The notes beneath the pieces were generated by a model. That model was given only the letters and a program-made list of their open reading frames with translations. It was not told the DNA's origin and made no database searches. Of a stretch of DNA of 64,000 nt, positions 25,780-34,984 are shown piece after piece. How positions within the stretch are numbered: position 1 is the stretch's first letter; each line of letters starts with the position of its first letter. Source of the DNA: Rhodococcus sp. RD6.2 (GTDB taxonomy: Bacteria; Actinomycetota; Actinomycetes; Mycobacteriales; Mycobacteriaceae); assembly GCF_001040705.1 (NCBI RefSeq), contig NZ_CVQP01000005.1, positions 349,440-413,439 of the forward strand, in the 5' to 3' direction. Both the position numbers and the translations under genes were made by a program.

Positions 25780-26129
25780 TCGAGAAGCTGATCGCGGACG
25801 CCTGCATCGGCTGCGACAAGTGCGTCGACGCATGCCCGACCAATGTGTTCGACCGCACCGACTCCGGGATTCCGGTGATCGCCCGACAGTCGGACTGCCA
25901 GACCTGCTTCATGTGCGAGGCGTACTGCCCCACGGACGCACTGTACGTGCATCCGCTGTCCGAACCGCTGTCGGCGACGGACGCCGTACCCGACGGGCAG
26001 GTGGGGCGCTACCGCGCCGACATCGGCTGGGGTCGCGGCCGGGTGTCGGGCGCGAAAGTGGCGGTGGGACCACACATCCCACACGGAACTCTGCCCCCAC
26101 GACTGGCTCCCGACCTGCTCAGACCTTGA
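25776..26129 (+). CDS. 4Fe-4S ferredoxin subunit, partner of the flavoprotein
   Basis: A 117-residue protein with two 4Fe-4S motifs. The first is CIGCDKCVDACP (about residues 9-20) and the second is CQTCFMCEAYCP (about 45-56). A C-terminal extension of some 50 residues may dock the flavoprotein. The GTG start overlaps the flavoprotein stop, giving coupled translation. It resembles the AprB-like ferredoxin partners of AprA-like flavoproteins. Its 3' end overlaps the convergent thioesterase gene by 11 bases. Confidence 0.88.
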   Translation: MIEKLIADACIGCDKCVDACPTNVFDRTDSGIPVIARQSDCQTCFMCEAYCPTDALYVHPLSEPLSATDAVPDGQVGRYRADIGWGRGRVSGAKVAVGPHIPHGTLPPRLAPDLLRP

Positions 26130-26937
26130 AGTACATCACCTGGTGGCTGGTGGCGAGCAGCGTGCCGTCCCGGCCCCACAGTTCCGCGGACTGGTCGAAG
26201 TAACTCCGGCCGAAGTGCTGGGCGCGGGCCGTGGCCAGGACGGCGTCGTCGCCCTGCTCGGCGAGCGCGTCGGCGTCGACGTGGAAGTAGATGGTGAGCG
26301 AGACGGTGCCCGCCGGGCACATCTGACCTCGCCGCAGGAAGACACGCGGGTAGAAGGAGTCGCACAGCGCGGTCAGCGACGAAAAGTCCAGTGCCCGAGC
26401 CGGGTTGTCGCGAATCCACAGGGTCGTCGTCGAATCGTCGGACTCGCCGTCGATTTCGGTCATGCCACCGTCGACGAACCGCAGGTCGTAGTTGCTCATC
26501 CAGCGGATGAACTCGGGGCCCGGAGTGAGGGCGACCGACTCGGCGGGCGGCGCGACCGGCGGGGCGACCTCAGTGGACGACCAGGTTTCGCGGCGGATCG
26601 CGAACACGGCCGTCGCGGTGGTGGCGACGACCCCGTCCTGCGTCATCTCGATCGTCCAGTGCTGCGTCGAGTTGTTGGTGCGCGTCGGGCGGGCGTCGAT
26701 CGTGAACGGCCCGTCGGCGACGGGGCCCGCGAAGTTGACCGTCAGCGAGACCGGGTCGCCGAGCCGTTCCGGGTGGCGTAGAGCCGCCGTGAGCATGGTC
26801 GCGGCGGTGATGCCACCGAACGGGCCGACCATGTTGGCGTAGGCCTCGGTGGTGCGGCCGGTGACGGTGCCGTCGCCGACCGGCTCGAGCTCGAGTGCGA
26901 CGTCGAGCGGGTGAGTGGGTGTGGCGGTGCTGGTCAC
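26119..26937 (-). CDS. Acyl-CoA thioesterase family protein (double hot-dog)
   Basis: A 272-residue protein of the TesB-like thioesterase family, expected to hydrolyse an acyl-CoA. Recognisable elements are the N-terminal NMVGPFGGITAATML and the C-terminal LATSHQVMYFKV, the position where TesB-like proteins keep part of their active site. The GTG start at 26937 has AGGAG nearby. It is divergent from a TetR gene across an inverted repeat and is the likely regulatory target. Confidence 0.85.
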   Translation of the reverse strand: MTSTATPTHPLDVALELEPVGDGTVTGRTTEAYANMVGPFGGITAATMLTAALRHPERLGDPVSLTVNFAGPVADGPFTIDARPTRTNNSTQHWTIEMTQDGVVATTATAVFAIRRETWSSTEVAPPVAPPAESVALTPGPEFIRWMSNYDLRFVDGGMTEIDGESDDSTTTLWIRDNPARALDFSSLTALCDSFYPRVFLRRGQMCPAGTVSLTIYFHVDADALAEQGDDAVLATARAQHFGRSYFDQSAELWGRDGTLLATSHQVMYFKV

Positions 26938-26960
26938 GGCAACTCCTGGCGATCGGCAAT

Positions 26961-26980
26961 TATGTATGACACTCTACATA
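26961..26980. promoter_or_regulatory. TetR-type operator between thioesterase and TetR genes
   Basis: TATGTA-N8-TACATA inverted repeat, 26 bases before the TetR start and 23 bases before the thioesterase start. It is well placed to repress both divergent promoters. Confidence 0.65.
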
Positions 26981-27006
26981 GAACACCTGCGTGCAGAAAG
27001 GCGGAC

Positions 27007-27594
27007 ATGCGGCGACGAGGGGACTCCACACCTGGGCCACGGGCGGCGATGATCGACGGCGCCATCTCCCTGATGCGCGAGCGCGGTGTCGCAGCGACCT
27101 CGTTCGCCGACGTCCTGGCCCGCAGCGGCGCACCTCGCGGCTCGATCTACCACCACTTTCCCGGCGGCAAGACGCAGCTCGTCGAGGAGGCCACCGTCTC
27201 GGCATCGAAGTGGGTCGGCACCGGCATCGAACGCATCCTCCACACCTCGGACACGGTCGGTGCGCTGCGTGCGCTCGTCGACATCTGGCGCACCGGCCTC
27301 GAGGAGAGCCGCTACGAGCAGGGCTGCCCGATCGCGGCGGCGGCACTCGGCACCGAACGCGGCGCACGCGTCATCGCCGGAGCGTCCTTCGACTCCTGGT
27401 GCACCCTTCTCACCACGAAACTCGCGGGCGAGGGCGTACCCGACGAACGCGCCGGCTCGATCGCAACCCTGATCGTGTCCGCGCTCGAAGGCGCACTGAT
27501 TCTCGCTCAGGCGCAAGAGAGTTCCGCGCCGCTCGACGCCGTCGTCGACGAGCTCGAAGTGCTGTGCCGCTCGGCGGTGTCCTCGGTGCGCTAG
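27007..27594 (+). CDS. TetR family regulator (LmrA/YxaF type)
   Basis: A 195-residue regulator with the helix-turn-helix at about residues 14-60. It contains APRGSIYHHFPGGKTQLVEE, which is characteristic of the LmrA/YxaF subgroup, as is the C-terminal GCPIAAAALGTE. The ATG at 27007 is preceded by GAAAGG. It probably represses the divergent thioesterase gene and itself through the palindrome between them. Confidence 0.92.
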   Translation: MRRRGDSTPGPRAAMIDGAISLMRERGVAATSFADVLARSGAPRGSIYHHFPGGKTQLVEEATVSASKWVGTGIERILHTSDTVGALRALVDIWRTGLEESRYEQGCPIAAAALGTERGARVIAGASFDSWCTLLTTKLAGEGVPDERAGSIATLIVSALEGALILAQAQESSAPLDAVVDELEVLCRSAVSSVR

Positions 27595-27650
27595 ACCCGC
27601 GCGGCACCTAGAATCGGCACCCTGTGACTACATGACGGGGAGCTGATCCG

Positions 27651-28241
27651 ATGCCCGGCCAGGGTGACCACGACGACCTGCTGCTCAGCGACGACGAGCG
27701 ACTGCACGCGCTGAACATTCTCGGCGACCACTACGCCGCGGGCAGGCTGGACAGTGCCGAGTTCTACGAGCGATCCGGCACGGTCGCGTCGGCACGGACG
27801 CTCGGCGCGATCCGCGAACCCTTCCTGGGGCTGCCCGGCGGGCTTCCCCTCGAACAGGTCGACGGGTACGTGCGGAAGGTGTCGGACGGTGCCGCACCCG
27901 CGGTGCGCGACAGCGCCGCGGTCGCCCCCGCCACCACACCCGAGGCGGAACTGCTGTCCCTGCGCTCCCGCGGCAACCTGGTCGAATCGATCGACTGGAT
28001 GATCGTCGGCGTCACCCTGGTGACGTTCCTGGTGCTGCAGATCGTCGTCGGCTGGGACTACGCGTGGATCGTGTGGCCGTCGCTGGTCGTCACCCTCAGC
28101 GTCCCGCGGATGATCCTCAAGTACAGCGACGACGACGAGAAGACCTACGAGCGTCTCAAGAAGTCGGACGAGAAGGCGCGGCGCGAGCGGCTCGAGCAGG
28201 CCGCACAGCGGATTCGCGAACTGGAGAACCGCAACGACTGA
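27651..28241 (+). CDS. DUF1707-type domain membrane protein
   Basis: A 196-residue protein. The N-terminal domain (about residues 10-65, LLLSDDERLHALNILGDHYAAGRLD) matches the DUF1707/SHOCT-like domain found at the start of many actinobacterial membrane proteins. A hinge region and two transmembrane helices (about 125-145 and 150-165) follow, then a C-terminal charged coiled-coil-like tail. Function unknown. The ATG follows GGGGAGC. Confidence 0.78.
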   Translation: MPGQGDHDDLLLSDDERLHALNILGDHYAAGRLDSAEFYERSGTVASARTLGAIREPFLGLPGGLPLEQVDGYVRKVSDGAAPAVRDSAAVAPATTPEAELLSLRSRGNLVESIDWMIVGVTLVTFLVLQIVVGWDYAWIVWPSLVVTLSVPRMILKYSDDDEKTYERLKKSDEKARRERLEQAAQRIRELENRND

Positions 28242-28269
28242 CCCGGCGCCGGACGTGCCCGGCGCCGGG
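28242..28269. terminator. Bidirectional hairpin terminator
   Basis: CCCGGCGCCGG (28242-28252) pairs with CCGGCGCCGGG (28259-28269) around a 6-base loop, exactly between two convergent genes. Confidence 0.75.
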
Positions 28270-28276
28270 GTGCCGA

Positions 28277-29404
28277 TCAGCGATCGGCGTCCGTGTAGCG
28301 GATGACGCCGCGAATGTTGCGTCCCTCCAACATGTCCCGGTAGCCGTCGTTGATCTGTTCGAGGCGGTACTGCCGGGTGACCATGTCGTCGAGGTTGAGC
28401 TTGCCGATCTTGTACATCGACAGCAGCTGCGGGATGTCGTAGTGCGGGTTCGCGCCGCCGAAGATGCTGCCCTGCAGGTTCTTCTGAAGCAGGGTGAGCA
28501 TCGACAGGTTCAGCGTCACCTGGTTGTCCATGAGGCTGCCCATCGCGGTGAGCACGACGGTGCCCGCCTTGGAGGTGATGCCCATCCACAGGTCGACGTC
28601 CTCGCCGTGCACCTCGCCGACGGTGACGATGGTCTTCTTCGACATGCCGCCCGCGGTGATCTCGGCGATGGCCCCGGCTGCTTCCTCGACACTCGCGAAC
28701 GCATGGGTGGCACCGAATTTCAGCGCCTGCTCCCGCTTCCACTCGACGGGGTCGATGGCGAAGATGTAGCGCGCGCCGGAGTTGACGGCGCCCTGCAGCG
28801 CCGAGATTCCGACACCGCCGAGGCCGACGATGGTGGCGTCCTCGCCCGGCTTGATCTGCGCGGTGTGCGTGGCGGACCCGTAGCCGGTCGTGACGCCGCA
28901 GCCGACCAGGCAGGCGACCTCGAACGGGATCGACTTGTCGATCTTCACCACGGAACTCTTGTGGACGACCATGTAGGGCGAGAACGTGCCGAGCAACGTC
29001 ATCGGGTAGACGTTCTGCCCGCCCGCCTGGATGCGGAACGAACCGTCGCTGACCGATGCGCCACCGAGCAGGTGAGCGCCCAGGTCGCAGAGGTTGCGCA
29101 GGCCGGCCTGACAGGACGGACACTTGCCGCACGACGGGATGAAGGACATGACGACGTGGTCGCCGACCTCGATGTCCTCGACCCCGGGGCCTACCTCGGT
29201 GACGATGCCCGCGCCCTCGTGGCCACCGAGGACGGGAAATCCGGCCATCGGGATGCCGCCGGTGACCAGATGGTGGTCGGAATGGCACATGCCCGACGCC
29301 TCCATCTGGACCTTGACCTCGTCTTTTCGAGGATCACCGATCTCGATCTCCTCGATGGACCACGGCTGATTGAACTCCCAGATCAACGCGCCTTTGGTTT
29401 TCAC
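28277..29404 (-). CDS. NDMA-dependent alcohol dehydrogenase
   Basis: A 375-residue zinc-dependent alcohol dehydrogenase of the actinobacterial group that keeps its NAD(H) bound and can be assayed with N,N-dimethyl-4-nitrosoaniline as artificial acceptor. Catalytic zinc ligands are Cys40 (GMCHSDHH) and His62/Glu63 (GGHEGAG). The structural zinc is held by Cys92, 95, 98 and 106. The Rossmann motif is GLGGVGISA. Start is GTG at 29404. The physiological acceptor and substrate are not clear from the sequence, and no mycofactocin gene is in this window. Confidence 0.92.
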   Translation of the reverse strand: MKTKGALIWEFNQPWSIEEIEIGDPRKDEVKVQMEASGMCHSDHHLVTGGIPMAGFPVLGGHEGAGIVTEVGPGVEDIEVGDHVVMSFIPSCGKCPSCQAGLRNLCDLGAHLLGGASVSDGSFRIQAGGQNVYPMTLLGTFSPYMVVHKSSVVKIDKSIPFEVACLVGCGVTTGYGSATHTAQIKPGEDATIVGLGGVGISALQGAVNSGARYIFAIDPVEWKREQALKFGATHAFASVEEAAGAIAEITAGGMSKKTIVTVGEVHGEDVDLWMGITSKAGTVVLTAMGSLMDNQVTLNLSMLTLLQKNLQGSIFGGANPHYDIPQLLSMYKIGKLNLDDMVTRQYRLEQINDGYRDMLEGRNIRGVIRYTDADR

Positions 29405-29537
29405 CGCACACCTGTCTCTCGTCGTCCCGTCACTTGTGCGGGAAAGCCTAGACACGCATACAGACGGGTGTCCAGGCATTGCGGGAAAGTGCGCGAGTTG
29501 ACCGGAGTCCACCGGCGCGGCGGCGAGACGTGCGCGC

Positions 29538-29975
29538 CTATTCGACGGTCAGCACCCCGGTCATCTCGGGGTGGTACACGCAGTGGAACGAGTACGTGCC
29601 GGGCTTGTCGGGCACGGTGACGGTTCCGGTGGCGCCCGCCTCGATGTCCACGTCGAACAGGTCCTCGCTGTCCGCTGTGACGGAGTGTTCGGCCGAGTCC
29701 TCGTTGACGACGGTCAGCGTCTCGCCCGGCGACACGCTGGTCGGGAGCGCGAACGCGAAGTTCCGGATGGTGATCGTCGTCGCCTGATCGGCCGACGCGC
29801 CCGGCGGCGGGGTGGACTCGTCGGTGTCCGCGTGCATATCGTGCTCGGTCATCGGCGCTTCGGGCTCCGACGGTGTCTGTGACTCGTCGGACGAACTACA
29901 GGCCGTCATCAGCGCGAGCGCGAAGGCTGCGGCCCCCAGACCGGCACCGACGCGTCGCTTCTTCGAAACGATCAT
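29538..29975 (-). CDS. Cupredoxin-domain lipoprotein
   Basis: A 145-residue exported protein with a signal peptide and lipobox MTAC, a Pro/Ser/Asp/His-rich linker containing HDMHADTD, and a C-terminal cupredoxin fold. The type-1 copper ligands appear complete: His in AEHSVT, then Cys, His and Met in FHCVYHPEM. It is likely a small surface electron carrier or copper holder. The ATG at 29975 has GGGAGA close by; an ATG 15 bases upstream is also possible. Confidence 0.88.
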   Translation of the reverse strand: MIVSKKRRVGAGLGAAAFALALMTACSSSDESQTPSEPEAPMTEHDMHADTDESTPPPGASADQATTITIRNFAFALPTSVSPGETLTVVNEDSAEHSVTADSEDLFDVDIEAGATGTVTVPDKPGTYSFHCVYHPEMTGVLTVE

Positions 29976-30068
29976 GGCGTCTCCCGACATCGACTGCCGT
30001 CCACGTAACCACGACCGCGGCCGCGAAACCATCACCAACGGGTATCAGTCGGTATCGACGGCGTTGGA

Positions 30069-31667
30069 TCAGTCGATACCGACGGGGGTGGCGAGCAGTC
30101 GGTAGCCCTTCTCGTGCAGCGCGCGATGCTCGGTCCACCGGTCGGCGGTCCACCGGGGTTCGGTGTGCGCGGCACCGATCGCGGCGGCAGTGGAGGCGTG
30201 CAGATCGAATGCGAGGTCACGCCGCAGCAGACGACGCTCGCGATCCCCGGTTTCCGTGGACAGGTTCGCGACGGTGGCGGCAACCCGCTCGTCGGCGTCG
30301 ACGAGGATCCGGCGGTGAGAACGGGGAAGCACCCACCACATCACCACGAGCGCGACGCCGACCCCGATGACCGTCTCGATCATCCGGTCCCGGATCGCGA
30401 GGCCGAGTTCCCCCGGCAGGCCCGTGCTGCCGAGGATCATCGCGAGTGGGGTGATCGCGGCCATCGCGATCCCGTAGTGCCGTACCAGGAACGCTTCGAT
30501 CGCGGCCATCAGCACGGCGAGAACCAGCACCAGCACCAGACCCCGGAGCTCGAGGAACGACAGGGCGAAGAGGAGCACGAGACCGATGACGGTCCCGACG
30601 AACCGATGGACGGCGCGGTGCGTGCCCACCACCCGGTCGGGTCCCTGGTGCAGGATCATCGCGCTGGTGATGACCGCCCAGTCTGGGCGGCCCGTGTCGA
30701 GCACAAGCGCCAGCACGCCTGCGGTCGGGCAGGCGACGAGCAGCCGCACCAGGATCGTGGTGGTGCGTCCGTGCGGGTGCCAGGCCCGCGTGAGCAGATG
30801 ACGTATCGGCGGACGACGCAGCGGCACCTGAGCGTGCAGATCGTCCTCGAGGGACGCGGCGGCGTGCGGGACGCCGTGGAGTGCCGCCGCGCACCGCAGA
30901 TGTGCGGCGTGCAGCGTCTGCGTCAAGGCGTGCGGCGGCCCATCCGTGACAGGCTTGACCAACCCCGCGTCGTGCAGGCACTGCCATGCGCCGTGCAGGG
31001 ACCGAACGGCATCCCGGCGCCGGTTCGGGGTGTTCTCGGCGAGCATCGCCTCGACGTCGCAGACCGCGGACCCGACCGCGGCACGTTCAGGGGTGCGCGG
31101 CCGGAACGGGAATCCCGACATGGCTACTGCCAGTGCCGACGCGGCACCGAGGGCCGTCCATCCGAGCGCCGACACCACCGGGACGCCTGCGGCAGGCAAG
31201 GTGGAGGCGATCACCACGCACAGCAGCGGCAGGAAGGCTCCGGGTGGTCCGGTGCGCAGGGCATCGACGACGTAGGCGCCGACAGCGACGACGACCGTCA
31301 TCACCCCGACCATCAGCAACCACCAAATCGGCGATGCCTCGCGGGCATGCACGAGACCGCCCACCGTGGCGCCGATGCCGGCGAGAACGACCAGAGCGAC
31401 CCCGACCAGGGCGACGATCCGCCACCGCACCCGATACGGGCGGCCTTCGCCGTAGACGACGGCGAACGCGCCCAGTGTGGCGACGGCGCTGACCGAGCCC
31501 GAACCGAAGGCGAGTCCGCCCAGTCCCGGCAGGGCGACGGTGGCCGCGGCGCGTGCGACTCCGGGCCACTTCCTGCCCTGGCTGGGCGCCGACAGCAGAG
31601 CCGACCATGCCGACGCCGGAACCGGGATCGGCAGGGTCTCGACTCCATTGGCTCCGCGCTCCGGCAC
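30069..31667 (-). CDS. FUSC family (fusaric acid resistance-like) membrane protein
   Basis: A 532-residue protein with two sets of hydrophobic segments (about residues 40-185 and 305-425) separated and followed by cytoplasmic domains, the layout of FUSC/YccS-type transporters. The second half carries WAVITSAMILHQGPDRVVGTHRAVHRFVGTVIG, written here only as its location near residues 320-350. Members are linked to export of aromatic acids, but the substrate is unknown. Start is GTG at 31667. Confidence 0.8.
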   Translation of the reverse strand: MPERGANGVETLPIPVPASAWSALLSAPSQGRKWPGVARAAATVALPGLGGLAFGSGSVSAVATLGAFAVVYGEGRPYRVRWRIVALVGVALVVLAGIGATVGGLVHAREASPIWWLLMVGVMTVVVAVGAYVVDALRTGPPGAFLPLLCVVIASTLPAAGVPVVSALGWTALGAASALAVAMSGFPFRPRTPERAAVGSAVCDVEAMLAENTPNRRRDAVRSLHGAWQCLHDAGLVKPVTDGPPHALTQTLHAAHLRCAAALHGVPHAAASLEDDLHAQVPLRRPPIRHLLTRAWHPHGRTTTILVRLLVACPTAGVLALVLDTGRPDWAVITSAMILHQGPDRVVGTHRAVHRFVGTVIGLVLLFALSFLELRGLVLVLVLAVLMAAIEAFLVRHYGIAMAAITPLAMILGSTGLPGELGLAIRDRMIETVIGVGVALVVMWWVLPRSHRRILVDADERVAATVANLSTETGDRERRLLRRDLAFDLHASTAAAIGAAHTEPRWTADRWTEHRALHEKGYRLLATPVGID

Positions 31668-31751
31668 GAGTGCCGACGCTAACGAAACAGCCGACAGTCG
31701 ACCGCATCCAGAGCGGCCGCTGAGGGCAAGCTCACGAACGAATCGGATAAA

Positions 31752-31785
31752 GCACCCATACCGGCGGTGTCGCCGGTATGGGTGC
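31752..31785 (-). terminator. Rho-independent terminator after the cutinase-like gene
   Basis: A perfect 15-base stem with a GTGT/ACAC loop. On the minus strand it is followed directly by TTTAT, so it terminates the cutinase-family transcript. This is the most classical terminator in the window. Confidence 0.9.
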
Positions 31786-31813
31786 CGCGCTCATCCGGGG
31801 TACTAGACGGACG

Positions 31814-33445
31814 TCAGGGCACCGGCGTCGGGGTGACCGAGGTTGTGGTCGACGCCGTTCCCGTCGGAGTGGCGGGCGACTCCGTGGTGACGGGCGACTC
31901 CGCGGTGGTCACCGGCGCGGTGACCGTCTCGGTGGGCACCGGCACCGTCGGCGTCACTGCCGCAGGCGACAACGGCTCGGTGGACGACGGCACCGGCACC
32001 GTCGTGGACGGGGCACTCGACACCGCGGCCGCTGCCTTCGCTCCGCTGGTGGTCGTCACCGATGTGGCGCCGGCCTTCGTCGTCGTGGTGGGAGGCGCCG
32101 TGGTCGTGGTGGTGGGCAGCGGCTTGCCTGCACGCGCATCCTCGGCCAGCTGGGTCAGCCACGCCGCCGCGTACTCCGCCGAAGACAACGGCTTGCCATC
32201 CGCCGTGTCACGCCAGTAGTCGAAGTGGTGTCCGACGTCGGGTCCGAGTGTCAGCTGGTAGGGATCGCTCATCACGACCGGGATGGTGTTCTGGTTCGTC
32301 ACGATGAGGTTGACGACCTCCTTGAACAGCTTCTCCGGGAGGTACGCCAGCGGGGACATCTGCTTGGCGTCGATGGTGTCGGCGGCCGGCTTCACGGGCA
32401 GCGCCCCGTCCGGCTTGGTCGGCTTGTACGCCGGGTCCGAGACCGTCAGCAGCACGTCGAGGAACGTCTGGTCACTCTGCATCCAGTTCGGCTGCGACGA
32501 GATGACCGCGAAGGCGTCGTACGCGACCTTCCCGATGACGGTCGCGACCCCGATCCCGTTCTCCGGCGTGAGGCCGCCCTTCTCGAGCGAGTCGATGTCG
32601 AGTTGGCGGCCGACGTTCACGGCCAGCTGCAGCAGGGAGATGTTCTCCGGTATCGCGCAGGTCAGGTCGCCGTCGGAGCAGAACGCGGCGACCTTGCCCC
32701 CGAGCGCGCCGAAGTCGGAGCCTCCGGTGCCGGTGACGGCGCCCGCGCCGCCGGCGGTGTTCTCACCCTTCTGGTAGGCGGTGTCGAAGCCGTCGGGGTT
32801 GGTGTACGGGTTCTTCGCGCCGGGGAACGGACCCTGCTCGAATGAGCGTCCGGCGTCGGCGAAGATGACTACTCCGACGACGTTCGTGGGGTCGACGATG
32901 TCATACCCTTCGGTGCCGTCCTGGTGACCGATGTTCATCGCGACGCGGCGCGCGACGTCGGCGCCCTCGCTGTAGCCGACGACCGAGAATCGGGTGTTCG
33001 GGCACGCCTGGCGGATCTCGCGCATCACCGTCTGGGTGTTCTCGACGCCCTGCGCGACCGCCTCCTCGTAGCTGTCCATGTTCGCGGGGTACGCAACGTA
33101 GAGGTTGGCGTACGAGCCCGGCTTCAGCTTGTTCACCGAGGCAGCCGCGTTGGAAACCGGATCGACCCAGTGGCTGCTGTAGTCGTCCGACAGCGCGGCG
33201 GGCAGCGGGTTGCCCTTGTCGTCGACCAGGCGCGGGACGGTGTCGGGCGGGGTGTCGTTGCGACCGGCGATCGACACGGTGACCATGTCGTGGCACTCGG
33301 TCGTCGACGCCGTCAGCTCGGTCTCGATGGATGTCGGTGACTCGAACGCAAGCCACGCAGTGCCTGCCGCTGCCACCCCCAACGCCAGCGGAGCGGCCAC
33401 CGCCGCAACGATCCGATGTCGCGCGAAGAACCCGCGTAGTGCCAT
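31814..33445 (-). CDS. Secreted cutinase-family alpha/beta hydrolase with Thr/Pro/Ser-rich tail
   Basis: A 543-residue exported protein. A signal or anchor segment (residues 10-32) is followed by a cutinase-like domain. The nucleophile is Ser159 in GYSEGA and the likely catalytic His is in DVGHHFDYW near residue 415. From about residue 445 to the end it is a low-complexity Thr/Pro/Ser/Val region, probably spanning or decorating the cell envelope. Cutinase-family enzymes of mycolate bacteria act on lipid esters. The ATG at 33445 follows GGAGGGG. Substrate unknown. Confidence 0.85.
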   Translation of the reverse strand: MALRGFFARHRIVAAVAAPLALGVAAAGTAWLAFESPTSIETELTASTTECHDMVTVSIAGRNDTPPDTVPRLVDDKGNPLPAALSDDYSSHWVDPVSNAAASVNKLKPGSYANLYVAYPANMDSYEEAVAQGVENTQTVMREIRQACPNTRFSVVGYSEGADVARRVAMNIGHQDGTEGYDIVDPTNVVGVVIFADAGRSFEQGPFPGAKNPYTNPDGFDTAYQKGENTAGGAGAVTGTGGSDFGALGGKVAAFCSDGDLTCAIPENISLLQLAVNVGRQLDIDSLEKGGLTPENGIGVATVIGKVAYDAFAVISSQPNWMQSDQTFLDVLLTVSDPAYKPTKPDGALPVKPAADTIDAKQMSPLAYLPEKLFKEVVNLIVTNQNTIPVVMSDPYQLTLGPDVGHHFDYWRDTADGKPLSSAEYAAAWLTQLAEDARAGKPLPTTTTTAPPTTTTKAGATSVTTTSGAKAAAAVSSAPSTTVPVPSSTEPLSPAAVTPTVPVPTETVTAPVTTAESPVTTESPATPTGTASTTTSVTPTPVP

Positions 33446-33675
33446 GTCGTTCCCCTCCGTATATGCCGGACGACGAGCGGACAAACCCATTCCCCGAACT
33501 CACGTCACGTCACGGGGCATGTCGCACAACCCGATCGGGACGTTACAGACAAGTGGCCCGACGTGCGGCGTCGAGCAGCCCGTTCCCAGGTCCGGCGGCG
33601 ACAAGGAGTAGGGGCTCGGGGACCGAAAGACGTGGCTGTAGGGACGTCGCGACTGCCCCCGTTACGCTGCGGTCG

Positions 33676-34983
33676 TCAGGGCCGATCCGGGCCGATTCGT
33701 GAATCTGCGGCCCGCTCCAGCAGCAACCTTCGTTCCCGTTCGTTGCCGGTGAGGCGCGCCGCCGCCTCGAACTCCGCGCGCGCCTCGTCGGTACGCCCCA
33801 GACGCACAAGGAGTTCCGCTCGGGTCGCTGGCAGGAACCGGTAGCCCGCGAGCGCGCCGCCCGCGACGAGGCCGTCGACGATCTCCAGGGCCGCGGCAGG
33901 GCCCTCGGCCATCGCGACGGCGGCAGCGCGGTTGAGTTCGACGACCGGGGACGGCGCGAGGCGACCCAGTGCCTCGTACAGCAGGACGATGCGATCCCAG
34001 TCGGTGTCGTCGACGGACGGTGCCAGGTCGTGGCATTCGGCGATCGCCGCCTGCAACGCGTACGCCCCTCGCCCGCGTCCGAGGTCGTCGGCGCGGGCCA
34101 GCGCGGACCGACCCCGCACGATGGCGCCGCGATCCCACCGACGCCGGTCCTGGTCCGCCAACAGGATCGGATCGCCGCCGATGTCGATGCGGGCGGGAAA
34201 CCGGGCCGCGGTCAGTTCCATCAACGCGACCAGGCCGTGCACCTCCGGCTCGCGGGGCACCAGTTCGGCGAGAATCCGGCCGAGCCGCAACGCCTCCCGA
34301 CTCAGATCGGGACGCATCCAGTCGTCACCCGCGCTCGCCGAATGACCCTCGTTGAACACGAGATACAGCACGCCGAGGACCGCGCCGAGACGGTCCGTGA
34401 ACTCCTCGCGGCCCGGAACCACGAACGGCACCTTCGCCGCGGCCAGGGTCTTCTTGGCCCGCACGATCCGCTGCTGCACCGTCGACGTCGGCACCAGGAA
34501 GGCCCGCGCGATCTCGTCGCTCGACAAACCGCCGACGACCCGCAGCGTCAGCGCCACCCGCGCCTCCCGGGACAGCACCGGATGGCAGGCGACGAACACC
34601 AACCGGAGCACGTCGTCGTCGATCCGGTCCGGATCCCACGGCAGTTCCGGCACTTCCGTGGCGCGCCGCTCCTCCGCTTCGAGTTCACGGGCGATGGCGG
34701 TGAGACGGTCGTCGTAGCGCTCGCGGCGGCGCCATCCGTCGATGGCCTTGCGTTTCGCCACCGACGTCAGCCACGCACCCGGATTCGACGGGACGCCGGA
34801 CTCGGGCCACTGCGCGAGGGCGTCGGCGAGCGCCTCCTGCGCGAGGTCCTCGGCGAGTCCGAAGTCGCCGACGACGCGGGTCAGCGTCGCGACGATGCGC
34901 GCCGACTCGATGCGCCACACCGCCGCGACGGAGCGCCGCGCGGATTTCACCGAATCCAGGCGGCGCTCCTCCGGGTCGACCAC
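33676..34983 (-). CDS. ECF sigma factor, ECF42 type, with long C-terminal extension
   Basis: A 435-residue extracytoplasmic-function-type sigma factor. Region 2 includes VWRIESARIVATL and EDLAQEALADALAQWP, and region 4 includes LTLRVVGGLSSDEIARAF. A 200-residue C-terminal extension with helical TPR-like repeats is the mark of the ECF42 group. These lack a classical anti-sigma factor and are encoded beside DGPF/YCII proteins, as here. The start is GTG at 34983, one base after the DGPF gene stop; a GTG 13 codons later is an alternative. Confidence 0.9.
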   Translation of the reverse strand: MVDPEERRLDSVKSARRSVAAVWRIESARIVATLTRVVGDFGLAEDLAQEALADALAQWPESGVPSNPGAWLTSVAKRKAIDGWRRRERYDDRLTAIARELEAEERRATEVPELPWDPDRIDDDVLRLVFVACHPVLSREARVALTLRVVGGLSSDEIARAFLVPTSTVQQRIVRAKKTLAAAKVPFVVPGREEFTDRLGAVLGVLYLVFNEGHSASAGDDWMRPDLSREALRLGRILAELVPREPEVHGLVALMELTAARFPARIDIGGDPILLADQDRRRWDRGAIVRGRSALARADDLGRGRGAYALQAAIAECHDLAPSVDDTDWDRIVLLYEALGRLAPSPVVELNRAAAVAMAEGPAAALEIVDGLVAGGALAGYRFLPATRAELLVRLGRTDEARAEFEAAARLTGNERERRLLLERAADSRIGPDRP

Positions 34984-34984
34984 G

